Source: Ulva prolifera (Eukaryota > Chlorophyta > Ulvophyceae > Ulvales > Ulvaceae). Taken from it: a stretch of 64,000 nt of DNA. The position numbers and the translations under genes are program-made. The notes below the pieces were generated by a model. The model worked only from the letters and a program-made list of their open reading frames with translations. It made no database searches and had not been told where the DNA came from. Each line of letters begins with the position of its first letter. Positions within the stretch are counted from its first letter, which is position 1. Below are positions 46,201-56,771 of the stretch, in pieces. Location of the stretch: positions 3,713,921 through 3,777,920 of the forward strand of contig CM041200.1 in NCBI GenBank assembly GCA_023078555.1, in the 5' to 3' direction.

Positions 46201-48216
46201 CTGCATGAGCGGCGCCAGCAAGGCGGACTGCATGAGCTGAGCTGCCTGCGCGGGCGCTGCTGCGGCCGACGCCAGGTCTGCGAGGACGGACACCTGGTTT
46301 GCCATCGCCTCGGCCACGGCCGTGTCATCGTCCGAAAGCCGCGTAATTGTGACGTCCGTATACGCCGTAAGAATGGTCACCGCAGCAGAGCGGAGCCGGC
46401 TCTCCGCTGACGTGACATAGCTCGAAATCACTGCACCAACAGCCCCGCTCAGCTCCAGACGCCTTGGTCAACTGAAGAAAGGCAGCTGGCACACGCCTCA
46501 GCTGTGACAGCCGTCGACACGCCAATCGCCACGTGATGCAGGGACGTATCACTGAGCAAGCGCAAGGGTGGCTACAAGGGAAGTACCTGTCCAGAGTGCA
46601 TGAGCCCAGGCAGCAGCGTTGCGGGAAGCTGTGGCCTCCGAGACCACCTCTGCCGCCAGCGCAGCACCTGTGTCAGGTGCACTTGACACCATCACCAGCA
46701 GCAGGCCCGCTAGAACTTCTGCAGCGCCCCCGAGTGCAGCTGCTGGGGCGTTCTGGAAGCCGTTGAGCGCCGCTGGAAGCCACAGGGCGCTCAGGTCTCC
46801 ACCCGACCACCCTGCCGGCCCATGTCGCAGCATCTGCACTGTGAGAGGCACCAGCCCACCTGCAGCTGCGCTGCTCACCCGCCCAGATCTGAGGATGGCC
46901 CCGATCTGCTTTGGCAATGCTGTGCTGGCTGCCGGGGTTCGCAGGGCGGACGGGCACGCCGCAGCGAGACGGAGGCACATGGCCCAGGCAGGACCCTGGC
47001 ACTGCTCAGGCGCAGACTTCAGGCTAGCAAACACGAGCGGTGCTAGGGTGGACTCGATCTGCTGCACAGTTGGAAGCTGCTGCTGCACCAGCTTGCTGAC
47101 GAGGTGGCACGCCGCGTTGAAGACTGGTGGCGCCGAGCCCTTCAGCACACGCTCCCAAAACGCGGGATCCCGCCACAGGCCGACCAGGGCTTCCAGCATC
47201 GTCTCATGCTCCTCGGCGGATGCAGGCGAAGCGTCTGCTGACGTGGCTGGTGGCGTGCCGCCACTCCCAGCAGGCGTGGCCAGCCCGGCTTCGCCTGCCA
47301 CAGGAGAGGCAGCGCTGGCTGCCCCACTAGCGGTGGAAGCTGGCGTGCAGGCTGTATTTGGTGCTGGGAAGAGCTCAGCAATGCCTGTGAGTGCAAGCAG
47401 CACCTGTGTGCAGACCCGCTGGTGCCGGTCCTCCAGCTGCTCCTTTGACTCCTTGGCAGGCTCTCCCAGGTCATCAGGAGAAGCAAACAGGCTGTCACGG
47501 AGATGGGCCACGAGGGATGCTCGAACATGCACAAGAACTTGCCGGCGCTTCTGAGGTGTAGTGAAGCAGGCCTGCACGGTAGCAATGTTGTGTTTCTGTC
47601 CAAGTAGCTCTGGATGGCACTGCAAGATGCCCTCTCGAATACTGTGTAGTTGAGCCACCAGACAAGACAAACGTGGCATCGCCATACAGTTTTTGCTGCC
47701 AACATTGCCGCCACATTGGAGCTGCGCCAGTCTCAGCACATGAGATAGAGCCTGCACCTGGAACGAAGCCAAGGCGACATGGCGTGCCTCAGGATATGTG
47801 TCATGCATTGAGAGCCACCAGCAGCCCATCAGCGCCTTCAAGTGTGGAGCAAGCTTTCTCCCTGCCTGCTGCACAATCTGAGACAGGACGCGGATGCCAC
47901 CCAAGCGGACTGCCCGAGCATTGTCCATCGAGACCCGCTTGAACGCAAACAGCCATGAAGGCAAGACTTCCGCTGCATCCTCTGCTTCAAGCTCTTTGAA
48001 CTTTGCGATCAATGTGTTGAGAGCTTTGATCTTCGTCACTTCGTCTCGTTTCGTCACGTGCTTAAGGCACTGTGCTGTCTCAGGGTCAAGCTGGCCCTGG
48101 GAGTGTTCAGGCGTCAGAGCCGACCCGAATCCGAATCCTGCAGCTCCTGATGCTGCGAGTCTGCAGCATTGTATGATCTTACGGTAGTTATGCGTTACGC
48201 ATTCCTGTGATCGCAT
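40271..48216 (-). CDS. LTN1: E3 ubiquitin-protein ligase Listerin
   Basis: Ligase of the ribosome quality-control complex: binds stalled 60S subunits and ubiquitinates the nascent chain. The N-terminal exon runs from about 48216 to 46587: GFGFGSALTPE, HVTKRDEVTKIKALNTLIAK and WLFAFKRVSMDNARAVR, the conserved start of the HEAT-like superhelix. A single 3.3-kb exon (46430 to about 43130), joined in phase (G+TG), encodes a very Ala-rich helical repeat rod. Further exons include about 42849-42670 (APLLVWSVMLALVEGLAN), about 41920-41590, and 41390-41080, an RWD-like part (MLELAIRLPPCYPLQPAEV). The last exon carries WLLSIAGYLRSQNCSLADAV and a C4HC3 RING, CMICYAVV through FHSICLYKWFKSRSKSICPH and C, ending CPW at 40271. 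N-terminus, rod, RWD and RING are all there. The exact start codon is unresolved; it may be in a short upstream exon. Confidence 0.93.
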
Positions 48217-48481
48217 GCAGGCGGCCTCACGAAGTTCATGGTCATTGCCACCGCGGAGTGAGTCCCTTGCTCCAGTGATTAGTCGAGCAGTCCGCCGTTA
48301 GACGTCACAAGGTAGCTTTGGTTACTGCACAGCAGTTTGCGTACCCGGGAGAGAAATTCGATGCTGCGTTTTTGTTCAAGAACGCAGCTGCACGAGCACT
48401 GCTGGATGGCCCCTTGGGCTTGTTTTTGCCGCCAGCCATTCAAATACAGCTTGAACGCAGCGAATCAAGAGACTGCAATTC

Positions 48482-49108
48482 AATGAGCACGGGACAATCG
48501 GAATTTGGTTCGAATCAGCATTTTCGACGGCAGCGCGTCGCAGTGTGGCCCTCGTGCCAAGCAAAAGCGGGTGGCGAGCAGAGGATCATTGCTCCAATCG
48601 TTCAGAACACAAGGCGAGCACCAAACTTGTGGATGATCTGCTGCCCAGCGTCGAAAGTTGGATCACACGGCCGTGCACGGGGCAACGTTCTCGACCTGCC
48701 AACTCCGATGCAGTGTCTTCAGGTGCGACACCACGCGGCAGGTGGCTGATAAAGAATGCATGCATGCATTGCTTGAAAGAGAATTTGTGGTCGTTTGCAC
48801 GGCAGCTATGATGTAATTTCTGCTACCGGTCTGGAGTCCCGGTTCCTCGCAGCATTGCGAAGCGCAGCATTGCCACGTGGATCAGTACGCAAGCTTCTGA
48901 CCGCCGGTCGTGTACTTCAGCATTGACCATCCAAGAGGCCGTGTGGGTGGAGTCGGAATTGTTCAACGATTTGATTTGCCTCTTATTTGCCTCTTACAGC
49001 ACAGCGATGCAAGATGCCAAGAACGCCACGTTGAGTATGTATATCGAGCTCGCAAACAAAGACATGCATACAGAAGCCTCACTCCAAACAAGTCAGGCTT
49101 CATCCTAG
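48482..49108 (+). CDS. Possible small unrecognised gene
   Basis: Divergent from Listerin. Candidate pieces are a start at 48482 (MSTGQSEFGSNQHFRRQR), a middle segment in another frame near 48600 (KASTKLVDDLLPSVESW), and a last segment near 48920-49108 (AVWVESELFNDLICLLFASY, STAMQDAKNATLSMYIELAN). The latter parts look helical and coding-like. I could not settle introns or phase, and no family is recognised. The G/T-rich unit ending at 49585 could be its 3' UTR. Confidence 0.22.
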
Positions 49109-49312
49109 GCATGGTGCAGTAGTGAAATCGTGTCTCCAGGACGAAGTCAAAGAGGCAGAAAGCACAGCAGGGTCGGCACGCATGACCCGGACAAGATCAC
49201 CATCTGCGTACGTAAGTCACCGCCGTGACTCCACACACAACACCACCCCTACACCGCTGTCCACCAACACCGTCCATGCACGCCAGAACACTCCCACACC
49301 CACACACATGCA

Positions 49313-49585
49313 GTGTTGCGTGCAGGCGCGGGGGTGCGTGTGTTGGGGGCTGGAGTGGGGACGAGTGCGTGGGTGTGGTGTGGGGGTATGTGGGTGCGGG
49401 TTCAGTGGGTTCCTGTCAGGCTAAGGTGGGGCGCTATGTGCAATTGCTTGCTGTGCCTGGGCCCTGAGTTCGGGCGGATTCGACGTGGGTGCCGCTCTCC
49501 TGCTGGCGTGCTTTGGGCTGTTTGTGTGCTTGCTCGTTGTCCTGGCGGTGCTACCGGCCCCTCCAGCTTTGTCCTTGTAACACAC
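49313..49585 (+). repeat. G/T-rich unit ending TTTGTCCTTGTAACACAC
   Basis: G/T-rich stretch ending CTTTGTCCTTGTAACACAC (49567-49585), the closest match to the block at 37901. It contains TGTAA. Left edge approximate. It is directly followed by the tRNA-derived element. Confidence 0.45.
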
Positions 49586-49852
49586 TGGGTCCAATGGGTT
49601 GAGGACGGATTAAAAGCTACCCCCTCCGTTTCAGGAGGTCGTGGGTTCGATTCTGCGTGCGCTTTGGGGAATCAAAACGGCCGTACGTGACCACCTCGCT
49701 TAGCACAGGAGGAGGCCCTGTGAGTTGCGTACGGTCGTCTGAGGGGGGTTTCCAGGTGGTTTACCCCATCGGCATATGTGGTCCCGTTAACTCGAAGTTG
49801 TCAATGTCCAGTAGGATACGGCTCAGTAAATTTAGATTTACTTTACTTTACA
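49586..49852 (+). mobile_element. SINE-like element with tRNA-like head, copy 2
   Basis: The head contains GGGTTCGATTC, a good internal Pol III B box, preceded by a possible anticodon arm (CCTCC, loop, GGAGG). The body from 49727 to 49852 matches 907-1032 on the opposite strand. The 3' end is a short run of TTTAC units. The acceptor and T stems do not pair fully, so this is not a functional tRNA. A tRNA head, unrelated body and short simple tail is the layout of a SINE. Family unknown. Confidence 0.6.
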
Positions 49853-50567
49853 CATGCAACGTCCCACCAATATCTGAACGCACCCACCCCACGCTGCGGC
49901 ACCATCCCTGCGCATCCCCAGACACTAGCACACACCACCCTCTGGCCCCTGCGAGCACGAACAACTCCGGAGGGACCGCAGCACCCGCACCCACTGCTCC
50001 GCACCCGCCACAACACAGGGGCGCTCGCGAGCGACAAAAAGTAAGCCCACGCTCCCACTACTCATCACGCCCAAGCCAGCCCCAATGCCATATGCATGGC
50101 GCCCCGTGCCACAGGCAGAAGGTCCGGCAAGCAGCCGCAACGCACCCACCGAACACAGCCGCAGAGCAGAGTAGCCAAGACCTCAAAGGTCGCAGGCAAA
50201 GCAGTAGCAGCCCATCGCTCAGGCCATGTGGCCAGTGGTAGAGTTGTGAAACATACTGTTCAGTGGTACAGTGTGGGCGCTGATCATGTGAGTGGGCTTA
50301 AAAAGTGCAGCTTTGTAGGTGCCATAGACTTGTAAAGTACAGAGGTCGAGCGAGTCCTTTTATGGCCTTAGCAAAGGATTTGAATCGCCTCATCGTCACA
50401 ATCGTGGTTTTTCATATGCTGGAGTTCCTGACGGCAACCCACATGCTAGACTTTGATGTTGGTGACACACTCAAACACTGCCAATGTGCTGTTTGTTGTC
50501 CTGCAGACCTCTGTAGATGCCTGTGCATCCCTGCCCTGTGAAGTGTTTGGCATCATGTGTTGCACCA
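49853..50567. other. Low-complexity C/A-rich flank and 3' region
   Basis: C/A-rich plus strand to about 50230, with no supported gene. The right part may contain the 3' UTR or a last small exon of the beta-helix gene. Confidence 0.4.
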
Positions 50568-53500
50568 TCACCGGGCATGTCCCCGTATGGTGCCGCGCGA
50601 AATCTGAGCTTTTGGATGCACGAGCAGTTCTCCAGGTGCCTCACCTTCCACATTCGATTGTGTTTGGCTTGCTTGGCCATTTCTAGCAACCAAACAATCC
50701 TGCATCAGATGTACGGAAGCATGCTGCCGCACCAGAACGCCATACCCAGTATTCTTTTCAATGCAGCAGTCCTGGAGATTCACCTTCGTGCCATGGCCTC
50801 TCGCCTACAAGCCATACGTCATTCTTGAGTATGGCTTGATCGATCATGATACACACAATCAAGGTAGCAGGGAAAAATTTGCGGCGGAATGTCCGCTGTG
50901 CAAGACAAGGGCAGACAGTGCGTGGGGCGCGCTTGACCTCACTCCTGGTCAGGTAAAGTTTGCAGGGCGCACCTCAACACCATGCTCAGTCACAAAGCTG
51001 ATGCCGACACGCTTGCAGTCAGCACGCCCGCCGTTCAATGCCACCAGGCCTACGGTGCGGCATCCCACAATTGTACTTTCCTGCAGATCCACACGGCTGC
51101 CCTGGCCATGCACAACGGCACCGGCACCATGCGTGTGCTCGACGACCTCACACAGGTGCATCGTCAGCTTGCCGCCACAAGTCACAAAAGCTCCGCAGTT
51201 CCCGTTGTCCTGGAGCTTGCACTCCCGGGCAGTGATGTGGCTTTCATCGTCGGCAACGAAAAATCCACACCCCACGCGGCTGCGAGACAGCCTGCATGCC
51301 GCAACACAGATGTAATCATACATCTGTGGTGTCGCACACCTCCGGCAATCCAGGAGCAATAAGTGCCCGGGCCATGGTCAAGCCGCCTAGTCTTTCACCA
51401 ATCCTTGCTATCACACACAATCATGCATCATGAAAGCAATACACCTGTCACGATGACACTACTTCAACGAAGCAGCACAGCAGTTGGCGCGCAGGTAAGA
51501 GGAAGCAGCACCTGCATGCCTGCAGCTGAGCCTGGCCGCCCTCCGCGACCATGACCCCATGGTCGCTATTGCCTTCCACAGAGCAATCACTGCCGATGAA
51601 CACCCCACCAGCTGTCGCGATGCAGCCGCTTCCACAGAGAGTTCCTTGCAGCTGCACACCGCTGCATTGCACGGTTGCACTTTCCTTGGCCACACATGCC
51701 GCTAGCTGCATCTCAGCAATGCAGCCACCCGTACAAGTAATGTGCGAGCCTTCCCCGAGCGCTAACAACCCAGCTCCCGTGCGAGAGGCTTCTATCCTAC
51801 AGCTGGTCAATGCACAGCTGCCTCCAGCCTGCGCACTCAGAGCATGGTTTCCTGTTTTCTTGAGGTTGCATTGCTGAAGCTTGCCCACGGAGTTGCAGCC
51901 CTCGATGCACACTGCGCTGCCTTCGGTGTCATGCATGTGGCAGCCAGTGGCGGAGGCAGCACCACCGTCGGTCACGCGGATGCATGGCCCAGCGTTCCCC
52001 TCAAACTTGCACTGATTCAAAGACATGGCAGCATCTGAACCCTGGCTGTGGGTGCATGAGGCGCTGTTGTGCTCAAAAGTGCACTCTCCCATTTCACATC
52101 TGGCTCCGGTCCCTACAAATAGGCAACCCTGCGTGCAGCTGCGCATGCGGCAGCCTGCGATGCGCGCATGTGTCCCGTCGCCATGCAAGCACAGCGCTGC
52201 AGTGCCACAAATGTTGACGAAGGTGCTGGAATGTATACTGATGTGTGTCCCACTGCTTCCAATCACACCCCCCTGACAGTCAGCTATCCGTGCATCAGTA
52301 AGATGTACAGTTCCAGTCTCCTCTATGGAAGCCGCCAGCCCACATTCAGTAATGCTGCTGCCTGTCAGCGTCAGTTGTGCAGACTTTACACGTACCCCTG
52401 CGCCCTGCTGCTTGCTGATTGAACATCCATTGATGACCGTGTTTGCACCCGGGCCAGCAACAACAAAGCCATCCCCGGCACCCTCACCGACGTGTGTACC
52501 CTCCATCATCAGTGAAGCACCGAGCTCACAGAGAGCTTGCGACCCGGAGCTCCCCAACAGCTTGCAGTCAACACATCGCAGGGAGCTCCCCGCTCCACGT
52601 GTGTGCAGAGCCCGACCAGTAGTTGCCAAGAATTGAACATCCGTCAAATTAAGCTGAGCCCCTCCAAAGCTGCCGCATGCACGCTTGCTGCAGCCTTCAA
52701 ACCGACTTTTTGCACATGCAATTGTAGCGGCGCTCCGACCTTCTACTGCAGTTGAACACCGCACCACGTTCACACTGGAGGCATCAATTGCAGCCATCTG
52801 CCTTGCCTTCATTGCAGTCCCTGTTCCGTTGGAGATGGTCACGTCGGCCATGGTCACCTGAGAGCCAGCTCCAGAGGCCAGGATGCAACAGCCATCGTTT
52901 CGAGATAGCTTGGTCTTCGTGACCTCCATATGCCCACCGTCGAGGCAGCTGATGCTGTCAAAAGTGTTCCATCGAAAGTCACAACAGCGTACTGTTGCCT
53001 TGCTGCCAACACCATGCACTTGCAGAGCAGCACCCTCTGCACGCAGGAGCCATCAGCATGCAGTGCCTTACAGGCTGATTCTCAACAACGCCACAGCTCC
53101 ACAGCTGAACTGCGGATTCTGACAGGCGGACATGCATGTAACAAGACCTTACCTCTGGCAGCTGTGTTGCAACCATACTCTGAAAGCATGCAGCTAGCCA
53201 TCAACAGCTCTGCCCCGCCACCAACATACAATGCAGCACGCTCTTGTCTCTGCAGGTGGCATGCTTCAAACTTTGCAGTTGTGCCTGAGCCCATCAACCG
53301 CACCCCGGCACTGCCAGACCCACCGAGAATAGTGACCCCCTGACATTGTAGCTGGGCCCGCCCCTCCACGGTCACAGCCACATCACCCCCTTCCAGCTTT
53401 GCTTTCTGCAGGTGCACCTCTGCACCATCTGCAGCTGAGACCAACTGGCTTTTGATACCCTGTGCAGAGAGATGTTGAATGGTCACACAGGCATGGCTGC

Positions 53501-55595
53501 TGCACAGCACCCCCCCACCACTGTCCTTCATTGAGCAGCCTGCCAGATCCACATGCCCACCGGCCACTTCCATTGCATGGTTGCTGCAGTGCTCAAGCCA
53601 CAAGTCTGAACCGCACAGCTTTGCACCATCATCCACGTACACACCGATACCACAGCACCCTGATACACGGCAACGCGTGACGGTGAGGCCTGCATCAGGC
53701 TCGATGTGTAGCAGGGCGTGGCACAAGCCATCCTCTGCAGCGACAATCTGCCTGTCTTTGTCACTGTTTCGTACAGACTCCAGCATCTGCAACGTGATGT
53801 CTTCCAAGCGTATCCCATCTGCAGGCTTCACAACAAGAGTGCAGCCATGCGGCAGTCGCAACGTGCCATTCTTCAGCACAGATCCGGAAGCAGAAAGCTC
53901 CAGCTTGGTAGTGCCAGCAGCTTGGCGCAGCGAGCACGTGATTACAGCCCCTTTCAAGTCAATCACGCTGCCCGGACAAGCATTCATGTCTTCCAGGACC
54001 GTCTCTAAGTGTTCCCTTCTATGTCCCAACTACACTCCAAAGACAGTGCTCATGGAACAGATGCGACGGGGCGATGTCCTGCACTCTTGCAGTATGGAGC
54101 TGCGCCACAATAAGGCTTGAAGCAGACCTGATATATCTGCAGCTCTTTGCCAACAGTCGAAATCAAGCCTGACATGCCCTGCATGTCATGACGTAGTTCA
54201 GCAAGGACCTGCTCTTTGCATTCAACGTCATCCGCTTTGCTAGTGATCGTGACGTTGAGGTCTTCATTGACTCTCTCCAAGTCAACAATCCTGCAGTGCA
54301 ACATGCCCGGTCAAAGTTTCATAAGCCTATGCCAGCGACATGCCACACGGTTCCACTTGCACCAACACTAGGGTGCCTGTGTGCAAAATATTTGCTTTGC
54401 CACAGAATACCGTTCCAGCTGTGGCACCATCAGGGTTTGACCATCAATGCAAGAGAGTTGAGGTGGACTTCTCACTTGCTGTGCAACAGTGCTTTCTCTT
54501 CTTCCACAGCCTGTAGCTCCAGACGATGGCTGTCCACAATTTCAATTTGAAGCTTTTCAAGCTGCTCAATTTTACTCCGGGCTGCATCAAGATCGGCCTT
54601 CACTTCTTGCTTCTTGTGCTCATGGTCCTGTATGATGCTCTTCAACTGTAGTTTTTCAGTGTCATTGTTGGACAGGGAGTCGTGCAGCTCCTGAATCTTT
54701 GCATCCCTCTCTGTGATGCATAATTGCAACTGTTCTACTGCGTGATCTTTCTTCACAGAGTCTTGAGTCGAACAGTCTGCTTCTACTTGCAATGAAGCCA
54801 TTCGTGCATGGAGCTGGGTGGCTTCGTCTGACTTTGCTTTGTCAATTGCGCGCATCACTATGATCGTGACGAGTTTTTGGATCTCGCGTGCAGTGGCATC
54901 CTGTAACATAAGGCGCCACTGATCTATCGTTTGTTCGTGCTTGTGCGCCATTCTCTGAGCCTCCAACTCGTGCTGTTGTTCCAAAAGTCGGACAGCAGAG
55001 GCATCAGTCTTTCTAGCTTGTTCCGCAGCTGCGATTGCATGCATCGTTGACAGCTCAGCCTCCTCCAGATCGTTCTGGAGATTCCCATTTGCCTCCTGCA
55101 ACTTGGCGTTTCCCTTCTTAAGATTTGCGATCTCTTGATCACGCTCTCCCAGCTGCTGCTGGAGCTTCTCCAGGGCGGTTTTGGCGGCTGCAGTCGCTTT
55201 CTTATGCGCCTTTATTGCAGCTGAAAGCTGATTCATGTACTTCAGCGACTTTCTGGCATCGCTCAATTCGGCTTGCAGCAAGCTGACTTCGTTTTGAAGC
55301 TCAGCAATCTTCTGCTCCAGGTCTACGGCAGTGGCCATCTGAACCTGAAAGCAGACATCGAGGTTGAGAGTCTGCCATCGTGTGTACATGCCTCCATGGA
55401 CAGTTGCTCGTGTTCCATTGCGCAGCAATCTGCAGGCACTTGCGCTCGCGCATAGCCATTGGGTATGTTCACCCGCGCTAGCACAGCCGTTGAATGTGAT
55501 TTATCCGGTTGATTCGCATCATCAGTTTTACTTCGACCAAGTCTTGCGTCACCGTTGATGCCCGGAAATCGTGACCGGTCCATAGACTCGGTCAT
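50568..55595 (-). CDS. Coiled-coil / right-handed parallel beta-helix fusion protein
   Basis: The proposed first exon begins at 55595 (MTESMDRSRFPGINGD). A second candidate start is MATAVDLEQK at 55338, after a TTCAG acceptor. About 285 residues of coiled coil follow (KIAELQNEVSLLQAELSDAR and on to about 54485). Another coiled-coil exon at about 54295-54121 (IVDLERVNEDLNVTITSKAD) joins in phase 0 to the beta-helix exon at 54029. From there to about 50570 the protein is dozens of short beta-helix rungs, for example GVTILGGSGSAGVRLMGSGT, SAQLTLTGSSITECGLAA, RVDLQESTIVGCRTVGLVAL. These are the PbH1/NosD-like pattern, rich in Cys, Gly and Ala. Total is over 1300 residues. No signal peptide, F-box or catalytic pectinase motif is visible. 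The last splice junctions and the stop (50568) are tentative. A cytoskeletal or scaffold role is only a guess. Confidence 0.7.
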
Positions 55596-56771
55596 TCTCC
55601 AGGAGCCAGGTGGGGACCCGATCGGCGATACCCGAGATGAGGATTACTTTTACTTCACACAGACTGCGGCAAGGCATTTGCTGTGGGACTGCATATATTT
55701 TGGCTTGGCGTTGCCGTCTGCGAATTCGAGTGCTTGAAGGCGCGACCGGCCCGCTCCATTGCCGCTACACATGTGTGGATACTTTCAAGACTACACTGCA
55801 CGCATTGCAAAGAGCGTGATCTCCACAATCAGCATGAGACAAGGTATGCTGCTGTTTGCAGAGCAGGGTTTGCCAGCCCTAAGCATGCACACAGGTTCGA
55901 ACGCTCATTTCATGAAGTCGCAGACAGGCGTTACGGATGTCCATGTCGGGTACTGCATCGGCCTGTCTCCCGACCGGACTGCTACCGCTTCAAGGCAAAC
56001 GGTTGCGCGCGTGCGTACTTGTCGACTGCGTGCGGTCAGCCTGGTTTTTGGCTGCCCCCGGTCGGCATCAACATTTTCACTTCCACCGACCTGCTGCGAT
56101 CGTCCTACCTGTTGGCAATCAAGAGAAGTATTAAGTGACGAAGTCGTAGCTACAGGTGCACTGCGTCTTGCCTTCCAGACAGAAATATGCCAGGAGAGGC
56201 ATGCCTGCACACTGCTATGCGCAGACGCATGGGACGAAATCAGTCATTGCCCTACCTCATACCTTTCGCATTGATCCCTGAGACCTGTGTATGTATGTCA
56301 GCCTGGCCAAGGTCTCCACGTCACTTGGCATCTGTAGCAGAGACGCAGGGCGAACGGAGTGGTGCACCCCCTCCGCACATCAATGCTGTGCTGCCTCAAA
56401 GACTTTGTGATTCCGCACCATGCAGCCGCATTGGAACGTCTGTGACGGGTTTTTGTGCATATGATGTGCCTCCAAGAGCACTAGCAGTAACATGCTGAAC
56501 CATTTCGTGTTGACGTCAATTCCTAGGCTCCGCTGCAACCTTACCTAGAAGACCGAAACAATGCAATGGGCATCGTTGCGTGCTTCCTTTGTTAACAGCC
56601 ACAGCTCATCTCATCAATTTGGAATGAAAAACACATACTGGGCATGACATGAGACTGCTGTCTCACAAATCGGTCTGGCCACGTTGTACACCAAAGGGCA
56701 TGGTGCTCAGGTTCAGAGTGAGTCGATGTGATTATCCTAGTTCTGCCTGGGTAGTCGTGTACTCTTTTCCG
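55596..56771. other. Region between two minus-strand genes
   Basis: Should contain the promoter of the beta-helix gene and the 3' exon(s) of the gene starting at 61180, whose frame reaches a good GTAAGT donor near 56769. Plus frames at 55683-56138 and 55759-56274 show no motif. The final exon could not be placed. Confidence 0.35.

Noticed and set aside
43079-46240. Several plus-strand frames of 140-300 codons
   Set aside because: Shadows of the Ala-rich Listerin exon. Composition is Ser/Arg/Ala and there is no motif.
43715-46328. Long second minus-strand frames inside the Listerin exon (up to 712 codons)
   Set aside because: Same strand but shifted frame, with Arg/Cys/Trp-rich nonsense composition. 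The 1129-codon frame matches the Listerin rod and joins in phase.
49590-49680. tRNA gene
   Set aside because: It has a B box and an anticodon-like arm, but the acceptor and T stems do not pair and the sequence continues into a repeat body, so SINE-like is a better call.
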